Assembly (NCBI RefSeq): GCF_040364665.1
Contig: NZ_BAABWX010000001.1
Span: forward strand, 310,001-374,000
From: Cognatishimia sp. WU-CL00825
GTDB taxonomy: Bacteria; Pseudomonadota; Alphaproteobacteria; Rhodobacterales; Rhodobacteraceae
Length of the DNA: 64,000 nt
Direction: 5' to 3'
Positions within the stretch are counted from its first letter, which is position 1. The number at the start of each line of letters is the position of its first letter. Below the pieces are notes generated by a model, which was not told the origin of the DNA, searched no databases, and saw only the letters and a program-made list of their open reading frames with translations. The translations under genes and the position numbers were made by a program. Positions 27,147-34,101 of this stretch are shown piece by piece.

Positions 27147-27445
27147 CACTGCGCCGCTCTGCAGTTTTTCTAGAGCGGCAGACCTATCGGCGGCGTCGGC
27201 TTGTCGATTGGATTCGGGTTTTGCCGGTGATTGGTCTTGGTCTTTGGTTGGTGCCCTTGTTTTGGCCGATGGGTGGGGAGGCCGAGGTTTCGACATCCAG
27301 CGCGCTGATTTATTTGTTTGGCGTCTGGTTGCTGTTGGTGATTGCCGCCGGGTTTTCGGCGCGTGCGCTGCGCTGGGCGGCGCAAGACCCCGATATCGGC
27401 GAAACCGACAGGGCTGATGGCGCAGATCGGACAGAGGAAGACTGA
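27143..27445 (+). CDS. Small two-helix membrane protein in sensor operon
   Basis: Unrecognised membrane protein of 100 aa. A basic N-terminus (LERQTYRRRRLVDW) leads into helix 1 (VLPVIGLGLWLVPLFW), a short loop, helix 2 (LIYLFGVWLLLVIAAGF) and an acidic cytoplasmic tail. It overlaps the receiver gene by four bases and the symporter-kinase gene by one (TGATG). Some sodium-solute symporters need a small membrane subunit; this could be one for the sensor, but no sequence match to DUF4212 is apparent. Confidence 0.7.
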   Translation: MTLRRSAVFLERQTYRRRRLVDWIRVLPVIGLGLWLVPLFWPMGGEAEVSTSSALIYLFGVWLLLVIAAGFSARALRWAAQDPDIGETDRADGADRTEED

Positions 27446-30126
27446 TGGGCAATCTAAATGCTTTGGTCGCAGTATGTCTGGTGTATGTGGCGATTTTGTT
27501 TGGTGTTGCTTTTGCAGCCGAGCGGGCAGCGATGCGAGGGCAGGCGGCCTGGTTGAAATTACCGGTGGTCTATACGCTGTCTCTGTCAATCTATTGCACC
27601 GCTTGGACATTTTATGGAGCGGTCGGCTATGCGGCACGATCTGGTTTAGAGTATCTAACCATCTATTTGGGGCCTTCGCTGGTACTTATTGGCTGGTGGT
27701 GGGGGCTGCGAAAATTGGTGCGCATTGGGCGCAGTCAACGCATCACGTCGATTGCAGATATGATTTCGTCGCGTTACGGCAAGTCAAATTTACTGGCCGT
27801 TGGTGTGACAGTTTTAGCCGTGATCGGGACCACCCCATATATTGCGCTGCAGCTGCAATCGGTCACGGCAAGTTTCGCTGTTTTTTCCGGGGCATCAGCA
27901 GATGCTCAGCCTGATCTATCGGCGACGGCATTGTGGGTGGCAGCGGGACTAGCGATTTTTACCATCTTATTCGGTACCCGTAACCTTGACGCAAATGAAC
28001 GCCACTATGGGGTTGTGATGGCGATTGCTGTCGAGGCTGTAGTAAAGCTTTGTGCCTTGCTTGCCGTAGGCGTGTTTGTGGTCTGGGGCATTGCTGACGG
28101 TCCTAGTGATATTTTGGCCCGTGTCGAGGCATCAGATATTTCCACATGGAAAGTTCAAAGCGGGCGTTGGGCGGGGCTGATCTTTTTGTCGGCTGCCGCC
28201 TTTCTATGTCTGCCACGCATGTTTCAGGTCATGGTGGTCGAGAACGATAACGAGAACCATTTGCGCACAGCGAGTTGGGCGTTTCCGGCCTATTTAATGG
28301 TCATGAGCCTATTTGTCATACCTATCGCTGTGGTCGGGCTTGATATATTACCCGCGGGGTCCAACCCGGACCTATTTGTTTTAACCCTGCCATTGGCAAG
28401 CGGGCAAGATAGCCTGGCAATGCTGTCGTTTTTGGGTGGATTTTCGTCTGCTACGTCGATGGTAATTGTGGCCGCAATTGCGCTCTCAACCATGGTTTCA
28501 AATCATGTGGTCATACCGATCTGGCTGTCGGCGACAGGCGGCGGTGCGCAAGTTTCAGGAGATGTTCGCAATTTGGTGATTGCTTCGCGCCGCCTATCCA
28601 TCATCGCGGTATTGGTGTTTGGATATCTTTACTATCGCTTGTCCGGAGGCGGCACAGCCTTGGCCTCAATCGGTTTTATATCCTTTACCGGTGTGGCGCA
28701 ATTCCTGCCGGTATTGTTGGGGGGCATTTTTTGGCGGGGGGCCACGCGGACTGGAGCGTTTGCAGGGCTGACAATTGGCTTTGTGCTTTGGGCGTATTGT
28801 CTGCTGTTGCCAAGCTTTGGGGCGGGGACGCTGTTGCCAGTTTCGGTGATGCAGGAGGGGCTGTTTGGTATTGACTGGCTGCGTCCGCAGGCGTTGTTTG
28901 GCATTCAAGGTCTTGATCCGCTCATTCATGCGGTATTGTGGTCGATCTCACTGAACACATTTTCCTTTGTTGCCGTTTCCTTATTGGGCTTCCCGTCGCC
29001 GTTGGAACGATTGCAGGGCGCTCAGTTTGTGAACATATTTGAGCTTTCTTCTCAGACCCCAAGCTGGGCCGGCGGGGTTGCGAAATCTGAAGACTTGATG
29101 GTGATGGCGCAGCGCATTTTGGGGTCGCAAGAGGCACAGAAATTGTTTGCCAGAGAGGCGGAGCGTCAAGGCATAAGTGGTCTTTTGCCCGAGCCTAACC
29201 CTAGTTTTTTAGAGGTGCTAGAACGACAACTTGCTGGCTCGGTCGGGGCCGCAACCGCCCATGCAATGATTGGTCAGATTGTCGGCGGGGCGTCGGTGTC
29301 TGTGCAAGACTTGATGGCTGTGGCAAATGAAACAGCGCAGATTATGGAGTATTCCAGCCAACTGGAGGCTAAGTCCGACGAGTTGGCGCGCACAGCATTA
29401 CAACTGCGGCAAGCCAACGAAAAATTGATGTTGGTGTCAGAACAAAAAGACGCGTTTCTAAGCCAGGTCAGTCATGAGTTGCGCACGCCGATGACGTCGA
29501 TCCGCGCGTTCTCGGAGATCTTGCGGGACAGCGAACGGTTGAGTAATCGCGAAAAGCGCAAATATAGTGGAATTATCCATGATGAAACCATCAGGCTGAC
29601 ACGACTTTTGGACGATCTTTTGGATTTGAGCGTGTTGGAAAACGGTCAAGTTCGATTAAACCAACAAACAGACAGCTTGCAAAACCTGCTTGATTTAGTG
29701 ATCGATTCTGCATTGTCCAGCAACGAAAGTGAAATGCGTATTATCCGCGACGGGCCAGATTTGAATACGGTGATCAGCACAGATTTGGACCGGCTGCGTC
29801 AGGTATTCATTAATTTGATTAGAAATGCGCAAAAATATTGTGACGCTAAAGCGCCAGAGTTGCATATCGTTGCGACGATGTCTGACGAGAACCTGTTGGT
29901 CGATTTTATTGATAATGGCAGCGGAATCCCACGCGACTCTCAAGAGTTCATTTTTGAGAAATTTAGCCGGGTCAGCCCGCAAAAAGCAGGAGGAGCCGGA
30001 TTGGGTTTGGCTATCTCGCGCGAAGTTATGCAGTGTTTGGGCGGGAAGATTTCTTATTTGCCGGGGCAGGGAGGTGCGGCCTTTCGTGTGACTTTGCCGT
30101 CGCGGGTCAAGCTGGCCGCCCAATAG
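27445..30126 (+). CDS. Sodium-solute-symporter/histidine kinase fusion (CrbS/CbrA-like)
   Basis: Membrane sensor of 893 aa. Residues 1 to about 560 form a 13-helix sodium-solute symporter domain (YTLSLSIYCTAWTFYGAVG; ITSIADMISSRYGKS; MVIVAAIALSTMVSNH). After a linker come HisKA with H677 in SQVSHELRTPMTSIRAF and HATPase_c with N-box LRQVFINLIRNAQKYCD, G1 DNGSGIP, F-box EKFSRV and G2 GGAGLGLAIS. There is no receiver domain. Relatives CrbS and CbrA sense acetate or amino acids and control acs in other proteobacteria. It is cotranscribed with a receiver and a small membrane protein, with an acyl-type regulator just upstream. The ligand is inferred, not shown. Confidence 0.9.
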   Translation: MGNLNALVAVCLVYVAILFGVAFAAERAAMRGQAAWLKLPVVYTLSLSIYCTAWTFYGAVGYAARSGLEYLTIYLGPSLVLIGWWWGLRKLVRIGRSQRITSIADMISSRYGKSNLLAVGVTVLAVIGTTPYIALQLQSVTASFAVFSGASADAQPDLSATALWVAAGLAIFTILFGTRNLDANERHYGVVMAIAVEAVVKLCALLAVGVFVVWGIADGPSDILARVEASDISTWKVQSGRWAGLIFLSAAAFLCLPRMFQVMVVENDNENHLRTASWAFPAYLMVMSLFVIPIAVVGLDILPAGSNPDLFVLTLPLASGQDSLAMLSFLGGFSSATSMVIVAAIALSTMVSNHVVIPIWLSATGGGAQVSGDVRNLVIASRRLSIIAVLVFGYLYYRLSGGGTALASIGFISFTGVAQFLPVLLGGIFWRGATRTGAFAGLTIGFVLWAYCLLLPSFGAGTLLPVSVMQEGLFGIDWLRPQALFGIQGLDPLIHAVLWSISLNTFSFVAVSLLGFPSPLERLQGAQFVNIFELSSQTPSWAGGVAKSEDLMVMAQRILGSQEAQKLFAREAERQGISGLLPEPNPSFLEVLERQLAGSVGAATAHAMIGQIVGGASVSVQDLMAVANETAQIMEYSSQLEAKSDELARTALQLRQANEKLMLVSEQKDAFLSQVSHELRTPMTSIRAFSEILRDSERLSNREKRKYSGIIHDETIRLTRLLDDLLDLSVLENGQVRLNQQTDSLQNLLDLVIDSALSSNESEMRIIRDGPDLNTVISTDLDRLRQVFINLIRNAQKYCDAKAPELHIVATMSDENLLVDFIDNGSGIPRDSQEFIFEKFSRVSPQKAGGAGLGLAISREVMQCLGGKISYLPGQGGAAFRVTLPSRVKLAAQ

Positions 30127-30205
30127 AAACTTGCTTTTTTAAAGATAATCGTAACGTTCTGTAGACTAGCCTATTGCTTGCGCCAGATTTCATGCGGCGG
30201 GGACC

Positions 30206-31276
30206 ATGGGCAAAATGCATAGACAGACATTGTTGCGCAACGCGGCAACTGCGCAACCACTGCGGCAGCAGAATCTCTCTGCCGTGGAACGCGGCTTGCC
30301 AATGGCTTTTGCACGCGCGGCAGAAAATCTGTTGGGATTGCCGTTGCAAGTGCGCGATGTAAAGACCACTCAGATAGAACTAGCTGCAGTCGACGCTAAT
30401 CTAAGCAATAACGGATTGTATTTGCTGTTGGAGGGCCCTGAAAAGCCCACTGGGGCGGCTGTGCTTGATCAGGCGTGTTTGTCGGCGTTATTAGAACATC
30501 TGACAATGGGGCGGGTGCTTGGCAAATCCACAGCGGCAGACCGCGTGCCAACTGCTGTCGATGCCGCGCTAATGGCCCCGGTTCTGGACGGTTTATTGAC
30601 CGAATGTGATAAGGTCTTTGACAAGCTCCCACTTGAAAGCTGGGCACCTGATCATCGCTTTGGTAGCATGATAGAGGAATGCCGTACTTTGGTGCTTTCC
30701 CTAGCGTTTAAGGGCTTTTCTTTATTCGACATAACCCTGAGTTTTGGTGAAGCAGCAGTAGAGGGGCGGCTGCAATTGTTGCTGCCAAATGCAAAGGCCG
30801 TAGCCGAGCCTGGTGTTGACGCAGTGACAGGTAATGCGCGCTCTGAGGCGTTTCATGAAAATCTATTGTTAGCGCCAGCTGAAATGCGGGCCGTGTTGAC
30901 AAAAGTGTCTATTTCTTTGGAAAGATTACGAAACTTGCAACCGGGTGATCAACTGACGTTTCCGGCTATAGCTTTGCAACAGGCCATCTTGCAATTGCAG
31001 GACGGTCAGGAAATCGCCCAGGCCGTATTGGGGCAGATTAAAGGGCAGCGTGCCATTCGCATTTACTTGTCTGAGGGTACGAAAGTGGGCACTGCTGAAA
31101 TTGAGCGTGTGCCTCACCTCAATTTCACGGGTCCAGAACCCGACAAGGCTAATACCTTAACGATTCCGCGGCAGTTAAACACCGAATCCGTCGCTCTGGC
31201 GGCACCTGCTGAACAGGCCTCAGGCATAAATAATGCAAAAATTGACGATTTGGACGCCTTGGCCAAACTAAGCTAG
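30206..31276 (+). CDS. FliM-like flagellar motor switch protein
   Basis: Protein of 356 aa resembling FliM of roseobacters. The N-terminal part includes TLLRNAATAQPLRQQNLSA and a CheC-like middle region; the C-terminal SpoA-type domain (about residues 230-300) contains VLTKVSISLERLRNLQPGD and IKGQRAIRIYL. A tail of about 55 residues follows. The usual N-terminal EIDALL CheY-binding motif of FliM is not evident. No other flagellar gene is within this window, so it is an orphan here. It could be the genuine switch protein, as roseobacters often have dispersed FliM, or a divergent paralogue. Confidence 0.75.
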   Translation: MGKMHRQTLLRNAATAQPLRQQNLSAVERGLPMAFARAAENLLGLPLQVRDVKTTQIELAAVDANLSNNGLYLLLEGPEKPTGAAVLDQACLSALLEHLTMGRVLGKSTAADRVPTAVDAALMAPVLDGLLTECDKVFDKLPLESWAPDHRFGSMIEECRTLVLSLAFKGFSLFDITLSFGEAAVEGRLQLLLPNAKAVAEPGVDAVTGNARSEAFHENLLLAPAEMRAVLTKVSISLERLRNLQPGDQLTFPAIALQQAILQLQDGQEIAQAVLGQIKGQRAIRIYLSEGTKVGTAEIERVPHLNFTGPEPDKANTLTIPRQLNTESVALAAPAEQASGINNAKIDDLDALAKLS

Positions 31277-31295
31277 GCACCCAACCTAGCCCTGC

Positions 31296-31727
31296 TTATT
31301 CGGCTTGGCTGGCCAAATAGTTGATTTGGGGGCGCAGCGCTTCCAGCTGATAGCCGCCGTTTGCGGCCGCTTGCAAAAGATCATCTGCAGAAACATCAGT
31401 GGCATGACCCAAAATCCATGCCACAGTTGAACGTGTACCCGAGGCACAATAGGCGAGCACTTTCCCCGGAGAATTCTCGAGTGTATTGCGCTGAATGGCC
31501 AACCGTTCAGGTGTCATCGTGTCATGTGTCAAAGGGTTAATGACAAAGTTCAACCCGGCAGCTTCAGCGGCTGTTTGCATTGCTGCGGCCTGATGCGAAG
31601 GCGGAATTTCCACATCCGGGCGGTTGCACAGCAAGCAAGTGAAGCCTGCTTCTATCAAAGCGGGAATATCTTCAACAGAAATCTGCGGAGATACAGCGTA
31701 GCGGGGCGTGATCTGGCGAATATCCAT
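31296..31727 (-). CDS. TIGR01244-type sulfur transferase/phosphatase-like protein
   Basis: Protein of 143 aa of the DUF442 family, the domain fused to the metallo-beta-lactamase in Blh proteins. It starts MDIRQITPRYAVSPQIS at the ATG 31725-31727, with blocks LLCNRPDVEIPPS and the phosphatase-like loop YCASGTRST holding the catalytic Cys and Arg in CX5R spacing. It lies 10 bases after a YeeE-like gene in a four-gene unit with a persulfide dioxygenase, so a role in sulfide/persulfide detoxification is likely. Confidence 0.85.
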   Translation of the reverse strand: MDIRQITPRYAVSPQISVEDIPALIEAGFTCLLCNRPDVEIPPSHQAAAMQTAAEAAGLNFVINPLTHDTMTPERLAIQRNTLENSPGKVLAYCASGTRSTVAWILGHATDVSADDLLQAAANGGYQLEALRPQINYLASQAE

Positions 31728-31737
31728 AGCGCTGTGC

Positions 31738-32172
31738 TTAACTGGCCTGTGCGACTGAGTCCAGACGCTGACGCAAGGTTGGGGCGGCAAACATGCCCAG
31801 TATCATGGCCATGAAAAATACCAGATGTGGCCAGCCGCCATAGCTTAGCGACGCGATTGCGGGCCCTGGGCAAAGGCCAGCGAGCCCCCATCCCATGCCA
31901 AACATCACTGATCCCAGAACAAGGTTTGATCCAAGTTTAGGCTCGGGCTTTGGGGGAAACGCCCCCCCAACAAATGGCATGCGACCGGGTGTCAAGCGCC
32001 ACGCGATTGCCATTGGTATTATTGCCCCGCCCATAACAAAGGCGAGCGTTGGGTCCCAATTTCCGAACACATCCAGCCAACCTTGTACCTTGCTGGTGTC
32101 TGTCATGCCGGACACAAAAAGGCCCAAACCAAATAGCCCACCTGCGGCCAGCGCGAATATCATGCGTAGCAT
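31738..32172 (-). CDS. YeeE/YedE-family membrane protein (DUF6691)
   Basis: Membrane protein of 144 aa, half-size member of the YeeE/YedE (thiosulfate transporter-like) family. Segments include FALAAGGLFGLGLFVSGMTD, LVLGSVMFGMGWGLAGLCPG and LVFFMAMILGMFAAPTLRQ. The conserved Cys in GLCPGPA matches the sulfur-relay Cys of YeeE. It directly follows its partner half at 32173 (adjacent stop and start). The two halves probably form one channel for a reduced sulfur compound. Confidence 0.85.
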   Translation of the reverse strand: MLRMIFALAAGGLFGLGLFVSGMTDTSKVQGWLDVFGNWDPTLAFVMGGAIIPMAIAWRLTPGRMPFVGGAFPPKPEPKLGSNLVLGSVMFGMGWGLAGLCPGPAIASLSYGGWPHLVFFMAMILGMFAAPTLRQRLDSVAQAS

Positions 32173-32598
32173 TTAGATGGCTCCTAGTATGTGACGGAAA
32201 ATAACGACGGTTAGACCACCGGCCAATATGTAGAACACAGTTGCCACAATTCCGCGCAGATTAAACCGCGATATGCCGCAAACGCCGTGCCCAGAAGTAC
32301 AGCCATTTGCCAATCGTGTACCCAGACCAACCAAAAGCCCGGCCGCGAGCAGTACAAGGAAATTGGTGGTGGCATGCGTTTCCGGCGCGCCAATCAGCAA
32401 TTGCAACAATGATGGCGCAAGAAAAAGGCCGACCAAGAATGCTATACGCTCGCGCCCCGTTGACCAACCAGTGCGGTCAACGAGGCCACCTATAATACCG
32501 CTGGCCCCCATGATGCGCCCATTGGCCAGCAAGAAAATGGCACCAGCCAATCCGATCATTAACCCGCCCATTAGCCCATATGCCCAGTCTGGATTCAT
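32173..32598 (-). CDS. YeeE/YedE-family membrane protein
   Basis: Other half-size YeeE/YedE protein, 141 aa. Conserved segments are GLMIGLAGAIFLLANGRIMG, LLVGLGTRLANGCTSGHGVCG (Cys in the NGCTSGHGVCG motif) and a final hydrophobic helix VFYILAGGLTVVIF. In YeeE these Cys carry thiosulfate through the membrane. It lies between the persulfide-dioxygenase-like gene and its half-size partner. Confidence 0.88.
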   Translation of the reverse strand: MNPDWAYGLMGGLMIGLAGAIFLLANGRIMGASGIIGGLVDRTGWSTGRERIAFLVGLFLAPSLLQLLIGAPETHATTNFLVLLAAGLLVGLGTRLANGCTSGHGVCGISRFNLRGIVATVFYILAGGLTVVIFRHILGAI

Positions 32599-32627
32599 CT
32601 TAAGATCCTTTGTAAGTCGTTGTGATT

Positions 32628-33491
32628 CTAAAGTTTATTTATGGGCACCTTGAGAAAGACGTCGCCATTTTCATCTGGTTCAGGCATTTGGCCAGCCCGC
32701 ATATTCACTTGAATAGAGGGAATGATTAGTTTGGGCTTAGCTAATGTTGCATCACGGGCGTCGCGCATTTGCATGAAACGTTCCTTTGAAGCGGCACCAC
32801 CGATGTGCACATTGTTGGTTTTTTCCTCGGCAACAGTGGTTTCCCACGCGAAATTGTCTCTGCCAGGTGCTTTATAGTCGTGGCCGACAAAAACCCGAGT
32901 CGCTTCTGGCAGTGCCAAGATGCGTTGGATTGACGTGTAGAGCAACTCTGAAGAACCACCAGGAAAGTCGCAACGGGCGGTGCCAAAATCTGGCATAAAA
33001 AGGGTATCACCTACGAAGGCGGCGTCTCCGATAACGTAAGTCATACAAGCTGGCGTGTGCCCGGGCGTGTGCATCACATCAACGCGCATCTGCCCGACCA
33101 TCACGCGATCGCCTTCTACAAAAAGTTGGTCAAATTGGCTGCCATCGCGCTGAAACTCCGTACCTTCATTAAAGACTTTTCCAAATGTATCCTGAACCAC
33201 GGTTATACGGTCACCGATGCCAACCTTTCCGCCCAGCTGGTTTTGCAAGTAGGGGGCAGCAGAAAGGTGGTCGGCGTGGACATGGGTTTCTAAGAGCCAT
33301 TCAACCGTTAGATTTTGCTCTTGCACAAAGGCAATTACCCGGTCTGCAGATGCAGTGTCGGTGGCACCAGCAGCATAGTCAAAATCTAAGACGCTATCAA
33401 TTATGGCGCAGGCGCTGCCATTGGGATCTGATACAACATACGAAACCGTGTTGGTGGCGTCGTCAAAGAAAGCGGTCACATTGGGGCGCAT
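32628..33491 (-). CDS. MBL-fold persulfide dioxygenase (ETHE1/Blh-like)
   Basis: Metallo-beta-lactamase-fold enzyme of 287 aa likely to oxidise glutathione persulfide to sulfite. Metal-binding motifs are LLETHVHADHLSAAPYLQ, MHTPGHTPACMTYV, DTLFMPDFGTARCDFPGG with the metal Asp, and VGHDYKAPGR. This pattern is that of the ETHE1/SdoA-Blh group with one iron. It is the first gene of a minus-strand unit with two YeeE halves and a TIGR01244 protein. An 8-bp inverted repeat lies just upstream of its start. Confidence 0.9.
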   Translation of the reverse strand: MRPNVTAFFDDATNTVSYVVSDPNGSACAIIDSVLDFDYAAGATDTASADRVIAFVQEQNLTVEWLLETHVHADHLSAAPYLQNQLGGKVGIGDRITVVQDTFGKVFNEGTEFQRDGSQFDQLFVEGDRVMVGQMRVDVMHTPGHTPACMTYVIGDAAFVGDTLFMPDFGTARCDFPGGSSELLYTSIQRILALPEATRVFVGHDYKAPGRDNFAWETTVAEEKTNNVHIGGAASKERFMQMRDARDATLAKPKLIIPSIQVNMRAGQMPEPDENGDVFLKVPINKL

Positions 33492-33509
33492 GAGTGTCTC
33501 CTTTTCTAA

Positions 33510-33535
33510 AACATATTTGTAAAATTGAATATGTT
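33510..33535. promoter_or_regulatory. Candidate BigR/SqrR-type operator
   Basis: AACATATT (33510-33517) and AATATGTT (33528-33535) form a perfect 8-bp inverted repeat 19 bases upstream of the persulfide-dioxygenase gene. Inside it, ATTT-N8-GAAT resembles the ATTC-N8-GAAT pattern I recall for the persulfide sensor SqrR. No ArsR-family regulator gene is adjacent, so it would act from elsewhere. The rest of the 306 bases to 33797 shows no gene. Confidence 0.5.
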
Positions 33536-33797
33536 CAAGTAACCATTCGCGTGTTGATATGGGTCAAAGAAGTATAGCGCACTTTGTTTAAGATGCGTTT
33601 TGGTTTCTCAGGTGTCGTAAATTCTAGATGTTTTATTGATATTTGGTCTTTGGCACTGACGAGCAAACGCAGTAGGGATGGAGCCAAAAACTGACGATGG
33701 AAATTGAACGTGTGTCAGCAATGTGATACACTTTAAAAGTACTAATCATTTTTTGAGTTATTCTTATGGTTGAAAAATATTTGAGGAGGTGGACACC

Positions 33798-34013
33798 ATG
33801 AATGTTTCGGAACTTATTGAAAAAGCAACGTTAATTTCGGAAAGTGTGGCAGAGGCGCAAGGCGATGCGCGGTTAGAGCTGCACGAACAGTTGCACCGCA
33901 CGCTAGAGCTGATCAAGCTACAGGGCGGTAAAGTTCCCGCTGGATTGCGGCGTTTAGACCTGGAATTGATCGACGAGGCTGTGGAGAGCTCTTTTGACAA
34001 CATGCCCGTGTGA
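33798..34013 (+). CDS. Small helical conserved protein
   Basis: Unrecognised cytoplasmic protein of 71 aa (MNVSELIEKATLISESVAEA onwards), predicted fully helical with heptad-like spacing of Leu and Ile, ending in an acidic LIDEAVESSFDNMPV. A strong GAGGAGGT ribosome site precedes the ATG at 33798. A 25-codon hydrophobic frame overlaps its stop. It precedes the FadB-like gene by 88 bases and may be in the same transcript. Confidence 0.65.
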   Translation: MNVSELIEKATLISESVAEAQGDARLELHEQLHRTLELIKLQGGKVPAGLRRLDLELIDEAVESSFDNMPV

Positions 34014-34087
34014 AAAATGTGCAGTTGCGCTTGGCTCTGGTCGTTCCCATTATCTGCGTGATATTGTTGATTATGTTCAATAAATAA
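34010..34087 (+). CDS. 25-residue hydrophobic membrane peptide
   Basis: A GTG at 34010 overlaps the stop of the preceding gene and opens a 25-codon frame: MKNVQLRLALVVPIICVILL and a short tail ending FNK. It has a basic N-terminus, one membrane helix and a basic end, as in many small membrane proteins. No ribosome site of its own is visible; translation could be coupled. It could be a chance frame. Confidence 0.35.
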   Translation: MKNVQLRLALVVPIICVILLIMFNK

Positions 34088-34101
34088 TTGCGGAGGGGAC
34101 C

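Noticed and set aside
27445..30126. Plain sodium-proline symporter
   Set aside because: The C-terminal third has full HisKA and HATPase motifs, so it is a sensor kinase, though transport may also occur.
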